A stretch of DNA of 64,000 nucleotides from Streptomyces iconiensis (GTDB taxonomy: Bacteria > Actinomycetota > Actinomycetes > Streptomycetales > Streptomycetaceae): contig NZ_JANCPR020000005.1 of assembly GCF_028657195.3 (NCBI RefSeq), forward strand, positions 62,001 through 126,000, written 5' to 3'. Positions 42,474-51,840 of the stretch are shown in pieces (the stretch's first letter is position 1; every line of letters begins with the position of its first letter). The position numbers and the translations under genes are program-made. The notes under the pieces are model-generated. The model saw nothing but the letters and a program-made list of their open reading frames with translations. It searched no databases and was not told the origin of the DNA.

Positions 42474-42955
42474 GTGCACACCATAGATACAACAAAGATC
42501 CAGACGAACCCCGCGTCCACCATGCGGACCCCGCTGTCGCGGGGGCATGCGAACGACGTTGCCGGGACCGCCTGTTGTCCGCCGGGACCCCGCCGTCGTG
42601 GCCGCCAGCGGTCGCGGGGAGAAGGGCTGGGGGCTTCACCCCGAGGCCCAAGGAACGTTCAGGGACCTCGGGACCTTGCCCCTGAGGCCCCCCGCGCCGT
42701 CACCGCGAGGGGGGTCAGGGGCCCGGGCCCCGCGCGTGGTTTCGCCGCTGGGGCGGGAGGGCGGCCACCGGCCCGCGTGTTCGCGTGGCAGCGCGGTGGA
42801 CCGGCGGACCAGTAGATCGGCGGACCGGGCGCTCGGGGTTTCGGGTGCTCGGGGTTTCGGGAGCGAAGCCCCCGAAACCCTTGCCGCCGCAACGGTGAGC
42901 GACCACGACGGCGAGGGCCCGGCCGCACCCGCGAGGGCCCGAACAAAAACGCTCG
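42474..42955. other. 482-base gap with GntR promoter and bkdFGH terminator
   Basis: The left end carries a leaderless-type -10 for the GntR gene: the minus strand reads TATGGT (42485-42480), six bases, ATG. The middle is GC-rich with no gene I can support. The right part holds a 16-bp-period duplication (42831-42861) and the bkdH terminator. Confidence 0.5.
42852..42880 (-). terminator. terminator hairpin downstream of bkdH
   Basis: GGGTTTCGGG and CCCGAAACCC form a 10-bp stem. The left arm belongs to a duplicated GCTCGGGGTTTCGGG (42831 and 42847), so two alternative hairpins can form. Confidence 0.65.
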
Positions 42956-44479
42956 CTAACCCCAAGTAACCAACCGCTTGGGGTGTTCCAGGACCGCGGC
43001 GACATCCGCGAGCACGCGGGAACCGAGTTCGCCGTCGACCAGGCGGTGGTCGAAGGAGAGCGCGAGGGTGGTGACGTGGCGCGGCTTGACCTTGCCCTTG
43101 TGGACCCAGGGCTGCTCCTTGACCTGGCCGAAGGCCAGGATCGCGGACTCGCCCGGGTTGAGGATCGGCGTACCGGTGTCGACGCCGAAGACGCCGACGT
43201 TGGTGATCGTCACCGTGCCACCGCTCATCGCGGCCGGGCTGGTACGCCCCTCGCGGGCCGTGCTCACCAATTCGCTGAGCCCGGATGCCAGTTCGGTCAG
43301 CGTCATGTCCTGGGCGTCCTTGATGTTCGGGACGACCAGGCCGCGCGGTGTCGCAGCCGCGATGCCGAGGTTCACGTAGTGCTTGCGGACGATCTCCTGA
43401 CGCTCCTCGTCCCACGCGGAGTTGACCTCCGGGTGGCGGCGGATCGCGAGCAGGAACGCCTTGGCCACGAGCAGCAGCGGGTTGACGCGGACGCCTTCCA
43501 TGTCCGGGTCCTGCTTCAACTCCCGTACGAGCTTCATCGTGCGGGTGACGTCGACGGTCACGAACTCCGTGACGTGCGGCGCCGTGAAGGCGCTGGTGAT
43601 CATGGCCTGGGCCGTGGCCTTGCGTACGCCCTTGATGGGGATACGGGTCTCGCGCGCCGTGGACGCCACAGGCTCGGGCGCCGTCGGCCGCACCGGTACA
43701 CCGGTTGCCGCGGGCGCCTCGGCCGGCGCCTCGGCCTCCGTGGTCGCGGTGGCAGCGGCGTGCACGTCCTCGCGGGTGACGACGCCGTCAGGTCCGGTGG
43801 GCGCGACGCTGTTCAGGTCGACGCCGAGGTCCTTGGCGAGCTTGCGTACGGGCGGCTTGGCGAGCGGGCGTTCGCCGCCTGTGGGCGCGGTGGCGCCGTG
43901 CCCGTTGACCGCTGGGGCCGGTGCGGGGCCGGGCGCGGCTTCCGGTTCCGGTTCCGCCTGCATGGGCTGCTCTTGCACGGTCTCCGACGCGGTCCCGGCG
44001 GCCGAGGCCTCCTCTTCGGGACGCTTGCGGGGCCGGCGCTTGGTCGAGGCTGTGCCCACGCCGTAACCGACCAGCACCGACTGGCGGCCCTCCGGTTCCG
44101 GTTCCCCGGCCTCCTCACTCCCGGCTGAGGCGGCCTCGGCTGAGGCGGCCCCGGATGCCGCATCGGCGGCAGCTGGGGCCGGGGCGGCGGGCTCGTCCGA
44201 GGACGGGGCGGTGTCGACGGTGATGATCGGCGTGCCGACGTCGACCGTCGAGCCCTCCTCGAAGCGCAGTTCGTGCACAGCCCCGTTGAACGGGATCGGC
44301 AGTTCGACCGCGGCCTTGGCCGTTTCCACCTCGCAGACGACCTGACCGTCGGTGACCGTGTCACCGGGCTGGACGTACCACTTGAGGATCTCCGCCTCCG
44401 TCAGCCCTTCGCCGACGTCGGGCATCTTGAACTCACGGATCCGAGCGGCGCTGTTGGCGCTGCTGACGCTTTCAGTCAT
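42956..44479 (-). CDS. bkdH: branched-chain 2-oxoacid dehydrogenase E2 (dihydrolipoamide acyltransferase)
   Basis: 507 residues. One lipoyl domain (about 10-90) has the lipoylated Lys in VETAKAAVELP. A long Ala/Pro/Glu hinge follows, then the E1/E3-binding domain (PPVRKLAKDLGVDLNSVAPTGPDGVVTREDV) and the catalytic core ending in SFDHRLVDGELGSRVL (HxxxDG active site). It takes acyl groups from E1 and gives branched acyl-CoA. It is the last gene of bkdF-bkdG-bkdH, the S. avermitilis name for the cluster without a linked Lrp regulator. GAGGAG lies about ten bases upstream of the ATG. Confidence 0.93.
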   Translation of the reverse strand: MTESVSSANSAARIREFKMPDVGEGLTEAEILKWYVQPGDTVTDGQVVCEVETAKAAVELPIPFNGAVHELRFEEGSTVDVGTPIITVDTAPSSDEPAAPAPAAADAASGAASAEAASAGSEEAGEPEPEGRQSVLVGYGVGTASTKRRPRKRPEEEASAAGTASETVQEQPMQAEPEPEAAPGPAPAPAVNGHGATAPTGGERPLAKPPVRKLAKDLGVDLNSVAPTGPDGVVTREDVHAAATATTEAEAPAEAPAATGVPVRPTAPEPVASTARETRIPIKGVRKATAQAMITSAFTAPHVTEFVTVDVTRTMKLVRELKQDPDMEGVRVNPLLLVAKAFLLAIRRHPEVNSAWDEERQEIVRKHYVNLGIAAATPRGLVVPNIKDAQDMTLTELASGLSELVSTAREGRTSPAAMSGGTVTITNVGVFGVDTGTPILNPGESAILAFGQVKEQPWVHKGKVKPRHVTTLALSFDHRLVDGELGSRVLADVAAVLEHPKRLVTWG

Positions 44480-44493
44480 CGTCACGGCTCTCC

Positions 44494-45468
44494 TCAGTAC
44501 GCCAGCGCGCGGTCGACGGAATCGAGCACCCGGTCCAGGTTCGGCAGGTACTCGTCCTCCAGCCGGGCAGGAGGATACGGCGCGTGGAATCCGCCGACGC
44601 GCAGGACCGGTGCCTCCAGATGGTAGAAGCACCTTTCCGTGATGCGTGCGGCGATCTCGGCACCGGTGCCGAGGAAGACCGGCGCCTCGTGCACGACGAC
44701 GAGCCTGCGGGTCTTCTCCACGGAGCGCTGAAGGGTGTCGAAGTCGATCGGGGACATCGAGCGCAGGTCAACGACCTCCAGCGAGTTGCCCTCTTCCTCC
44801 GCCGCCGCCGCTGCCTCAAGACAGACCTTCACCATGGGCCCGTATGCCGCCAGCGTCAGGTCCGTGCCCTGCCGCGCGATGTGCGCGATGTGCAGCGGCG
44901 CGGGGATGGACCCGGTGTCGACCTCGCCCTTCTCCCAGTAGCGCCGCTTGGGTTCGAAGAAGATGACCGGGTCGTCACCCTCGATGGCCTGCTGCATCAT
45001 CCAGTAGGCGTCGGAAGCGTTCGAGGGCGAGACGCACTTGAGCCCCGCCACGTGTGCGAACAGCGTCTCCGGCGACTCGCTGTGGTGCTCGACGGCGCCG
45101 ATGCCACCCGCGTACGGGATACGGATGACGACGGGCAGCTTGATCTTGCCCAGGGCCCGCGCGTGCATCTTGGCGAGCTGCGTGACGATCTGGTCGTAGG
45201 CGGGGAAGACGAACCCGTCGAACTGGATCTCCACCACCGGACGGTAGCCGCGCAGCGCGAGGCCGATGGCGGTGCCGACGATGCCGGACTCGGCGAGCGG
45301 CGTATCGATGACGCGGTCCTCGCCGAAGTCCTTCTGCAGGCCGTCGGTGACGCGGAAGACGCCGCCGAGCTTGCCGACGTCCTCACCCATGATCAGGACC
45401 TTGGGGTCGTTGTCCATGGCGCGGCGCAGCGACTCGTTGATCGCCTTGGCGATGGGGAGCTTGGACAT
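44494..45468 (-). CDS. bkdG: branched-chain 2-oxoacid dehydrogenase E1 beta subunit
   Basis: 324 residues from an ATG whose A is the last base of the bkdF TGA stop (TGATG); GGAGG is just upstream. Transketolase pyrimidine-binding motifs are typical: [62 protein letters not shown], and the C-terminal domain [23 protein letters not shown]. With bkdF it forms the ThDP-dependent E1 heterotetramer that decarboxylates the 2-oxo acids of valine, leucine and isoleucine. Confidence 0.95.
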   Translation of the reverse strand: MSKLPIAKAINESLRRAMDNDPKVLIMGEDVGKLGGVFRVTDGLQKDFGEDRVIDTPLAESGIVGTAIGLALRGYRPVVEIQFDGFVFPAYDQIVTQLAKMHARALGKIKLPVVIRIPYAGGIGAVEHHSESPETLFAHVAGLKCVSPSNASDAYWMMQQAIEGDDPVIFFEPKRRYWEKGEVDTGSIPAPLHIAHIARQGTDLTLAAYGPMVKVCLEAAAAAEEEGNSLEVVDLRSMSPIDFDTLQRSVEKTRRLVVVHEAPVFLGTGAEIAARITERCFYHLEAPVLRVGGFHAPYPPARLEDEYLPNLDRVLDSVDRALAY

Positions 45469-46961
45469 CAGCGGCCCTCCTCGGCCGAGTCGGCGAACGA
45501 CGCGAGGTAGTCGGCGAACTGCGCCCGCTCCTCGTCGACGAGCGCGTGCCCGTCGGCGTAGACGTTCTCGAAGATCGCCATGGTGTCGGGGTCGGGCATG
45601 GTGCGGATGGCCTCGCGCACGCGCTTGCCCACCGCCTCGTTCTCCGCCTCCAGCGAGGCGAAGAACGTGTCGTCGGCGAGCCCTTCCTTCTCCAGGTAGA
45701 CGCGCAGCCGCTCGATCGGGTCCTTGGCCTCCCACGCCTCGCGCTCTTCGTCGGCGCGGTAGCGCGTGGGGTCGTCGGCCGTGGTGTGGGCGCCCATGCG
45801 GTAGGTGAACGCCTCGATGAGCATCGGGCCCTGGCCCGACCGTGCCCGCTCCAGTGCCGCCTTTGTCACGGCGAGGCAGGCCAGTACGTCGTTGCCGTCC
45901 ACGCGGACGCCGGGGAAGCCGAATCCCTGGGCACGCTGGTAGATCGGCACGCGGGACTGGCGCTCCGCCGGCTCGGAGATCGCCCACTGGTTGTTCTGGC
46001 AGAAGAAGACGACCGGCGCGTTGTAGACGGAGGCGAACGTGAACGCCTCCGACACGTCGCCCTGGCTGGAGGCGCCGTCGCCGAAGTAGCCGATCACGGC
46101 GGAGTCGGCGCCGTCCTTGGCCACGCCCATCGCGTAACCGGTCGCGTGCAGCACCTGGGAGCCGATCACGATCGTGTACAGGTGGAAGTTGTTGGTGTTC
46201 GGGTCCCAGCCGCCGTGGTTGACGCCCCGGAACATGCCGAGCAGCATCGTCGGGTCCACGTCACGGCACCAGGCCACACCGTGCTCGCGATAGGTCGGGA
46301 AGACGTAGTCGTCGTCCCGCAGAGCGCGCGCCGAGCCGATCTGGGCCGCCTCCTGGCCGAGCAGCGAGGCCCACAGGCCCAGCTCGCCCTGGCGCTGGAG
46401 CGAGGTGGCCTCGGCGTCGAAGCGCCGGGTGAGCACCATGTCGCGGTAGAGACCGCGCAGCTCTTCGGCCGACAGGTCGACGTCGTAGTCCGGATGGGTG
46501 ACGCGCTCGCCCGCCGGGGTCAGCAGCTGGATCAGCTCGTGCTGAACGGGCTCGGCGCCGGCCGGGGATGCCGTGGCCGGGGCGGCCGGCTTCCTGGCCG
46601 CCGTCTTCTTCGCCGCCGTCTTCTTGGACGACGCGTTCTTGGTCCCCGCGTCCCTGGTCGTGCCCGCGTTCCTGGACGTGCCCGAGCCCTTGGGCGCCGC
46701 CTTCTTGGCCGCGGCCTTCTTGGGCGCTGCCTGGGCTGCGGTCTTCGCTCCGGGGGTCTTCGCCGCGGGCTTGGCGGTCTTCGCCGCCTGCTTCCCCGCG
46801 GCCTCGGCCTCGGGCTGTCCGGACCCGTCCTCGGGCCGCCCGGCCGCCGGACCGGCGGTTCCTTGGCCCTCGGCGGGCGCGTCCGCCTGCTTGGTGGCGC
46901 GCTTTCCTCCGGTGCCGCTGCGGCGCGCGGTTTTCCGCGCGGCAGTGCTTTCCACGGTCAC
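45468..46961 (-). CDS. bkdF: branched-chain 2-oxoacid dehydrogenase E1 alpha with histone-like N-terminal tail
   Basis: 497 residues from a GTG with GGAGG seven bases upstream. From residue 140 on it is a normal E1 alpha: [33 protein letters not shown] and the ThDP motif [17 protein letters not shown]...FFCQNN. Residues 1-138 are foreign to the family: Ala/Lys-rich with [26 protein letters not shown] and [15 protein letters not shown] runs like histone H1 or HupS tails. The tail is in frame, GC3-rich and preceded by a good ribosome site, so it is probably translated. An inner start near residue 140 is the alternative. Confidence 0.92.
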   Translation of the reverse strand: MTVESTAARKTARRSGTGGKRATKQADAPAEGQGTAGPAAGRPEDGSGQPEAEAAGKQAAKTAKPAAKTPGAKTAAQAAPKKAAAKKAAPKGSGTSRNAGTTRDAGTKNASSKKTAAKKTAARKPAAPATASPAGAEPVQHELIQLLTPAGERVTHPDYDVDLSAEELRGLYRDMVLTRRFDAEATSLQRQGELGLWASLLGQEAAQIGSARALRDDDYVFPTYREHGVAWCRDVDPTMLLGMFRGVNHGGWDPNTNNFHLYTIVIGSQVLHATGYAMGVAKDGADSAVIGYFGDGASSQGDVSEAFTFASVYNAPVVFFCQNNQWAISEPAERQSRVPIYQRAQGFGFPGVRVDGNDVLACLAVTKAALERARSGQGPMLIEAFTYRMGAHTTADDPTRYRADEEREAWEAKDPIERLRVYLEKEGLADDTFFASLEAENEAVGKRVREAIRTMPDPDTMAIFENVYADGHALVDEERAQFADYLASFADSAEEGR

Positions 46962-47360
46962 GTGTGCTCCTCCGTCTGTCCGGCCCCCGGGGTTGCCGGT
47001 GACCTGGGGCTCCCCCGCCCGATGGCGGGGGGAGGCTCGCCCGGTCCCGTGCGGCGCACGGGGTGGGAGCGTCGCGGTCGGAACCGGGTGGTGACTGCTT
47101 GTCCCGGTCGCGGCCCGCGCACCCAGACCTCCGGCCGGGGACGCCCCAGCCATGGCCCAGTATCTCCATAGACGCACGAGGCGCCCCTGACCTGCAACTT
47201 TGTTCGGATATCCAAGTAAGAACCTGGAAGTCCAAGCAGTAAGCAGAGGAACAGGGACATCACTGGTCACGGCCTCGCTGACCGCGGACACTCGCACGTT
47301 AACCCGGCGTCCGGGAGCCCGGGAAGAGTAGAGAGAGGATCAGTATGTGAGACTGAGAAG
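46962..47360. other. divergent promoter region of bkdF and the response regulator
   Basis: The AT-rich centre (47195-47245) holds two similar elements, TCCAAGTAAG (47211) and TCCAAGCAGTAAG (47231), likely within the bkdF promoter. That would give a leader of about 230 bases containing a CCCCCGCC/GGCGGGGG stem (about 47010-47035). No gene is seen. Confidence 0.45.
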
Positions 47361-48023
47361 GTGCCTGAAAACGGAAGAATCCGCGTATTCCTGGTCGATG
47401 ATCACGAGGTCGTCCGCAGGGGCGTGCACGACATGCTCTCCGTTGAGCCCGACATCGAGGTCGTCGGAGAAGCGGGCACAGCGGCCGAGGCGACGGCCAG
47501 AATCACGGCGACCCGTCCCGACGTGGCGGTCCTGGACGTGCGCCTTCCCGACGGCAGCGGCGTCGAGGTGTGCCGGGAGGTCCGCTCGCGCGACGAGGAC
47601 ATCCGCTGCCTGATGCTGACCTCGTACTCCGACGACGAGGCGCTCTTCGACTCGATCATGGCCGGCGCCTCCGGCTACGTGCTCAAGGCGATCCGCGGCA
47701 CCGAACTCCTCACCGCCGTACGGGATGTGGCGGCCGGCAAGTCCCTGCTGGACCCGATCGCGACCCAGCGCGTGCTCGAACGGCTGCGGGACGGCGGCAC
47801 CCCCAGACAGGACGACAGGCTCGCCGGGCTCACCGAGCAGGAGCGGAAGATCCTGGACCTGATCGGCGAAGGGCTCACCAACCGCGCCATCGGTGCCCAG
47901 CTCCATCTGGCCGAGAAGACCATCAAGAACTACGTCTCCAGCCTCCTCTCGAAGCTCGGCATGGAACGCCGCTCCCAGGCCGCCGCCTACGTCGCGCGCC
48001 TCCAGGCGGAACACGAGAAGTGA
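47361..48023 (+). CDS. NarL/DosR-type response regulator
   Basis: 220 residues. The receiver domain has [11 protein letters not shown], the phospho-acceptor Asp in [14 protein letters not shown] and Lys in GYVLKAI. The LuxR-type helix-turn-helix is [45 protein letters not shown]. The overall sequence is close to DosR/DevR ([18 protein letters not shown]). No histidine kinase is adjacent, so it is an orphan; by position it corresponds to what I recall as S. coelicolor SCO3818, reported to be reached by a distant hypoxia/nitric-oxide-type kinase. The GTG start is less certain than the domain call. Confidence 0.93.
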   Translation: MPENGRIRVFLVDDHEVVRRGVHDMLSVEPDIEVVGEAGTAAEATARITATRPDVAVLDVRLPDGSGVEVCREVRSRDEDIRCLMLTSYSDDEALFDSIMAGASGYVLKAIRGTELLTAVRDVAAGKSLLDPIATQRVLERLRDGGTPRQDDRLAGLTEQERKILDLIGEGLTNRAIGAQLHLAEKTIKNYVSSLLSKLGMERRSQAAAYVARLQAEHEK

Positions 48024-48028
48024 GGCGG

Positions 48029-48050
48029 CACCGGCGCGCGTACGCCGGTG
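48029..48050 (+). terminator. hairpin after the response regulator
   Basis: CACCGGCG and CGCCGGTG (8 bp) begin six bases past the stop. Confidence 0.6.
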
Positions 48051-48064
48051 ACTGTGACGGGGAC

Positions 48065-48102
48065 GCGGTACTGCGGTACTGCGGTACTGCGGTACTGCGG
48101 TA
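48065..48102. repeat. octamer tandem repeat GCGGTACT x 4.75
   Basis: Four perfect copies plus a partial fifth stand between the response regulator terminator and the promoter of the PPOX-fold gene. Confidence 0.95.
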
Positions 48103-48126
48103 ACGCCCTACCACGTGGGACGCAAG

Positions 48127-48140
48127 GGGTCGTTGGTCCT
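48127..48140 (+). promoter_or_regulatory. DevR/DosR-box-like element
   Basis: GGGTCGTTGGTCCT matches the GGGACT-WW-AGTCCC core at 8 of 12 fixed positions plus both W positions. It lies just upstream of the -35 position relative to a TAGCCT -10 at 48162-48167. Confidence 0.45.
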
Positions 48141-48198
48141 CGGGAGAGGGTCTGATCGCACTAGCCTGGAACCGCGGGGCTCGGGCAGGGTGAAGACC

Positions 48199-48609
48199 AT
48201 GCCCCAGGAGTTGTCGGAACGCGACGAGGCGCTGGCCCTGCTGCCAGCCATCCGCTACGGACGGGTGGCGATGAGCAAGAACGCCCTGCCTTTCGTGACC
48301 GTCGCACGCCATGTCGTGGACGACGGCAGCGTCCTCATCCGCATCCACCGCGGCTTCGGCTACCACTCGGCGCTGGACGGCAACGTCGCGGCGTACGAGG
48401 CGGACAACATCGAGTCGGGCGCCTCCGAGGTGTGGTCCGTGCAGTTCGTGGGCAAGGCCCGGCTGGTCGAGCCGACGGCAGCGCAGCTCGAACGCTTCGG
48501 CCCCCGCACGGAGTTGGCCGACGGCGAGACCTTCGAACCGGTGTACCTGCGGATCGACCCCGAGTTCGTGAACATCCACCGGCTCAGCGGTGTCCCCAAG
48601 GCCCCCTGA
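48199..48609 (+). CDS. pyridoxamine 5'-phosphate oxidase (PPOX)-fold flavoprotein
   Basis: 136 residues with the split-barrel PPOX pattern: LLPAIRYGRVAMSKNALPFVTVARHVVDDGSVLIRIHRGFGYHSALDGNVAAYEADNIE, then VWSVQFVGKARLVE. Small proteins of this type bind FMN or F420; the substrate is unknown. A GTG three codons earlier is an alternative start. Its neighbour is a DosR-type regulator, and PPOX-fold genes belong to the DosR regulon in Mycobacterium tuberculosis, which together with the box upstream suggests a hypoxia or redox response. Confidence 0.85.
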   Translation: MPQELSERDEALALLPAIRYGRVAMSKNALPFVTVARHVVDDGSVLIRIHRGFGYHSALDGNVAAYEADNIESGASEVWSVQFVGKARLVEPTAAQLERFGPRTELADGETFEPVYLRIDPEFVNIHRLSGVPKAP

Positions 48610-48640
48610 CACCTGACCGCCCGGCCGCCTCCCGTCCATC

Positions 48641-48703
48641 GGCGGTCAGTCGCAGAAGGGCATCGCAGAAGGGCATCGCAGAAGGGCGGTCAGTCGCAGA
48701 AGG
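48641..48703. repeat. 13-19 bp repeats copying the 3' end of the APH-like gene
   Basis: GGCGGTCAGTCGCAGAAGG occurs at 48641 and again at 48685, where it encodes the last codons and stop of the minus-strand gene. Two extra GCATCGCAGAAGG units lie between. Confidence 0.93.
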
Positions 48704-49739
48704 CGGAGCGCACCGACTCGTAGCGCGCGCACCACCACACCACCAGCGCGGCGGCGGCCGGGAACTGGGGGTCGGCGCGCACATCGCGCAGCTGGTAGCG
48801 CCAGCGCAGCATCCAGAAGTCGTTCAGCCGTTCCCACCACACCCGGTGCACGGCCGCGGCCAGCTCGCCCCGCGAGGCGCCCGCGCTGCGCCGGTACGCG
48901 CGCGCGTAGGCACGTACCTTCGGCAGGTCGAGCGTTCCGTCGGGCCGTACGAAGAAGATCGCCGCACCGCGTACCGCCTCCTCGGCGCGTGGGTGCACGC
49001 CGAGCCTGTCCCAGTCGAGAATCGCCAGGGGCCGGGGCTCACTCCCCGTGGCCGCGTAGAGCAGGTTCAGGGGGTGGAAGTCCCCGTGCACCCAGCCGGT
49101 GAGGGGGCGGGGAACGGCGGGCGGACGCGCCTCGGCGTACCGGCGCAGCAGCTCGCGCCGCTCCGTCAACCTGTGCTCTGCCAGCTCGTCGAAGCTGTCC
49201 CTGCGCTGCTGCGCCCGTACGCACATGAGGAGTTCGCCGATCACCTCGTACGTCGCCGCCGGGTCCGCGCTCTCGTGGACCTCGCGGGACGGCTCGGGGA
49301 GCACCTGGGTGAGGCGCGTATGCACCTGTCCCAGCAGCGCTCCCAGGCGGCGCGACTGGGCCGCCGACAGCTCGCAGCCGTGCTGGTGCCTGCCCTCGAT
49401 CCACGGGTGCAGCGCGTAGCAGCGCTCGCCGACGACCACGACCGTACGGCCCTCGGGGTCCGGCACGGTGGGCACCACGGGAAGCCCGAGCGCGCCCAGC
49501 CGGGCCGTGGCGCTGTGCTGACGCTCGATACGGGCGAGCCCCGCGGGGTCGGAGGGGTCGCCGTCGAGGTGGTGCTTGAGGAAGTAGCGGCCCCGTGTGG
49601 TCGCCAGCCGGTAGCCGCGATTGAGCAGCCCCTGGGAGACCGGTTCGCAGGACAGCGGCTCCCCCACGCCGTACCACCGCAGCAGGGAGTGGAGCGTGCC
49701 CTCGGTGAGGGCGGGCGATGAGGGCTGCACGAGGCGCAT
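48690..49739 (-). CDS. APH-like phosphotransferase (aminoglycoside/choline kinase fold)
   Basis: About 349 residues from the ATG at 49739. Kinase-like features: the ATP-binding Lys in GRYFLKHHLDG, the Brenner motif HGDFHPLNLLYA and the metal-binding ILDWDRLG. These proteins phosphorylate small hydroxyl compounds such as homoserine, choline or sugars; no antibiotic substrate is implied. TACGAT lies seven bases before a GTG three codons in, so a leaderless start at that GTG (49730) is also possible. It is tail-to-tail with the PPOX gene and followed upstream by a Ser/Thr kinase gene on the same strand. Confidence 0.9.
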   Translation of the reverse strand: MRLVQPSSPALTEGTLHSLLRWYGVGEPLSCEPVSQGLLNRGYRLATTRGRYFLKHHLDGDPSDPAGLARIERQHSATARLGALGLPVVPTVPDPEGRTVVVVGERCYALHPWIEGRHQHGCELSAAQSRRLGALLGQVHTRLTQVLPEPSREVHESADPAATYEVIGELLMCVRAQQRRDSFDELAEHRLTERRELLRRYAEARPPAVPRPLTGWVHGDFHPLNLLYAATGSEPRPLAILDWDRLGVHPRAEEAVRGAAIFFVRPDGTLDLPKVRAYARAYRRSAGASRGELAAAVHRVWWERLNDFWMLRWRYQLRDVRADPQFPAAAALVVWWCARYESVRSAFCD

Positions 49740-49829
49740 CGTAGAGGACACGGAGAGTGTGCCCACGCCCCGTCGACCACACGGCGAAGGCGCCCACGAC
49801 CAGGTGGTCGTGGGCGCCTTCGGGAACCG

Positions 49830-51458
49830 TCAGCCGTTGCCGCCGGGGGCACCGGCGTTGCCGCCGGGCTCGCCGGCCTCGTTGCCGGTGTTGGCCCCTC
49901 CGTCATCGCCGTCGTCCGGCGGGTCGGTCGGGGGCTTCGGGGAGTCGTTGCCGCCGTTCTGGCCGCCCTCGTTGCCGCCGCCACTGCCGCCGGGGCCGGT
50001 GCCCGTCGGGGTGTCGCTGGGCTGGGACTGGGTCGGGGTGGGGCCCGTGTCGCGCGGCACCGACTGCGTGGGGGCCTGGGTCGGGGACCAGTCGCCGGTG
50101 TCACCCGTGGTGGCGCCGGGCTGCTCCTCCTCGGTCTCCGTCGGCGTGGGCGAAGGCTTCTTGGAGGTCTTCTTCTCCGAGGGCTCCGAGGACGACTTCT
50201 CGGGCTTCTTGGGCTTGTTGTCGTGGTTGTCGCCGAAGGAGGCCGCGTAGAAGATGCCGCCCGCGATGGCGATCACCGCGAGGAAGGCCACCAGCGCGTA
50301 CTTGACGCCGTTGCCACCCTTGCCGCTCTTGCCGCCCCGGCGGGGACCGCCTTCGAAGCCGCCGTCGTCCTCCCTGTTGGACGCCAGCATGGGGGCGCCC
50401 ATCTGGGAGGTCTCGCCGTGCACGGGGTGCTGGCGCGCGTCGGCGCCCGGTACGCCCATGGCCGGGGTGGAGCCGCCGGCGTGCGCCACGGGCCCCGTGT
50501 TCCACACACCGCCGGTGTGCCCACCCTGCTCGTGCAGCATCTGGAGGGCGTACTGCGTGAGCCCGCGCATCTCCTCGGCCGTCTGGAACCGGTCGTCCGG
50601 GTCCTTGGCCAGGGCCCGCATCACGAGCCCGTCCAGCTCGGGCGGTACCACCTCGGAGATCTCCGAGGGCAGCACCGGGTCGTCCTGGACGTGCTGGTAG
50701 ACCACCGACAGCGGGGTCTCGCCGGTGAACGGCGGGCGCAGCGTCAGCAGTTCGTAGAGAAGGCAACCGGTGGCGTAGAGGTCGGAGCGGGTGTCGACCG
50801 TCTTGCCGAGCGCCTGCTCGGGCGAGAGGTACTGCGGCGTGCCCATGACCATGCCGGTCTGGGTCATGGTGTTGGAGGCGCCGTGCAGTGCGCGGGCGAT
50901 GCCGAAGTCCATCACCTTGACGGCACCGCCGTGGGTGATGCTGACGTTCGCCGGCTTGATGTCGCGGTGCACGATGCCGTGCTGGTGGCTGTAGGCAAGC
51001 GCCTCCAGCACACCCGAGACGATGATCAACGCCTGGTCGGCCGGCGGTGCTTCGGCCGTCATGAGCAGCTCGCGAATGGTGCTGCCCTCGACCAGCTCCA
51101 TCACGATGTACGGCGTGACACTGCCGCCGATGATCTCTTCGCCCGAGTCGTAGACCGCGACGACGGAGTGGTGGTTGAGGCCCGCGACGGACTGCGCCTC
51201 ACGCGTGAAGCGGGCCTTGGAAACCGGGTCCTCTGCGAGGTCGGAGCGGAGCAGCTTGACCGCGACCGTACGTCCGAGGCGCAGGTCCTCGGCGCCGAAG
51301 ACCTCGGCCATACCACCGCGGCCGAGGCGACGGGTCAGGCGGTAGCGCCCGTCGCCGATGAGGCCGTTGTTGCCCCACATCTCTGGCGAATCGGGCATGG
51401 AGCCGCCGCCTGTCGCGTCGGGGTCCGGAGGGCCCCCGGCGGCTTGCGTCTGTGCCAT
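49830..51458 (-). CDS. transmembrane Ser/Thr protein kinase (Hanks type), no PASTA
   Basis: 542 residues. The kinase domain spans about 36-300: the GRGGMAEVF glycine loop, VAVKLL, HRDIKPANVSI, DFGIARAL, GTPQYLSPEQALG. A juxtamembrane linker is followed by one membrane helix (YALVAFLAVIAIAGGIFYAA, about 390-410). The outside tail is Thr/Pro/Ser/Gly-rich low complexity ending in Gly/Asn repeats, with no PASTA domain. It is divergent from a paralogous kinase with a nearly identical activation segment. Signal and substrates unknown. Confidence 0.95.
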   Translation of the reverse strand: MAQTQAAGGPPDPDATGGGSMPDSPEMWGNNGLIGDGRYRLTRRLGRGGMAEVFGAEDLRLGRTVAVKLLRSDLAEDPVSKARFTREAQSVAGLNHHSVVAVYDSGEEIIGGSVTPYIVMELVEGSTIRELLMTAEAPPADQALIIVSGVLEALAYSHQHGIVHRDIKPANVSITHGGAVKVMDFGIARALHGASNTMTQTGMVMGTPQYLSPEQALGKTVDTRSDLYATGCLLYELLTLRPPFTGETPLSVVYQHVQDDPVLPSEISEVVPPELDGLVMRALAKDPDDRFQTAEEMRGLTQYALQMLHEQGGHTGGVWNTGPVAHAGGSTPAMGVPGADARQHPVHGETSQMGAPMLASNREDDGGFEGGPRRGGKSGKGGNGVKYALVAFLAVIAIAGGIFYAASFGDNHDNKPKKPEKSSSEPSEKKTSKKPSPTPTETEEEQPGATTGDTGDWSPTQAPTQSVPRDTGPTPTQSQPSDTPTGTGPGGSGGGNEGGQNGGNDSPKPPTDPPDDGDDGGANTGNEAGEPGGNAGAPGGNG

Positions 51459-51840
51459 CAGTCCTCGCCGTCGAATCGAATCCGCGGGATTTCACGCGGT
51501 GCGTACACCCCAAGGAGGCTACAGGCAGACGGGGGGTACATGGATGGGGACGGAAGGGGCCCATCCAACAAGCTAGGGGCTCCGGGCCGCAAGTTCGCAG
51601 ACAGCGACGACATGTACACGGACCCGGCAACAAGGGCCGCACGGGGCCTGTGCGCTGGGGCGGGAGACGCCCCGTAGTCTCGCCGTGACGGCACTCGCGG
51701 AGACGGTATGCGCATCCGGTCACGGAACGGGCAACGAGCTTGACGTGACGCAGCCCTCGGGCAAACCTGGCCGTACACAGGTCTATGGATCACTCAACGT
51801 ACCTGCACGGGGGCAGCGCCGCCGAGGGGGAAGCAGTCAG
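51459..51840. other. shared promoter region of the two kinase genes
   Basis: A gap of about 380 bases with no gene. It contains a GGGGCG-GGAGA-CGCCCC stem (about 51658-51674) and a TATGGAT near 51782 that could be a -10 for the right-hand kinase. Confidence 0.4.

Noticed and set aside
42559..42955. Possible extra gene between the GntR regulator and bkdH
   Set aside because: No frame has a ribosome site plus coding bias; the stretch consists of GC-rich repeats and hairpins.
48065..48102. Tandem octamers considered as a CRISPR array
   Set aside because: The unit is 8 bp with no spacers and no cas genes occur in the window.
48690..49739. APH-like gene considered as an antibiotic-resistance determinant
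   Set aside because: Only the general kinase-like fold is visible. It sits in conserved core gene order with no biosynthetic cluster or mobile context.
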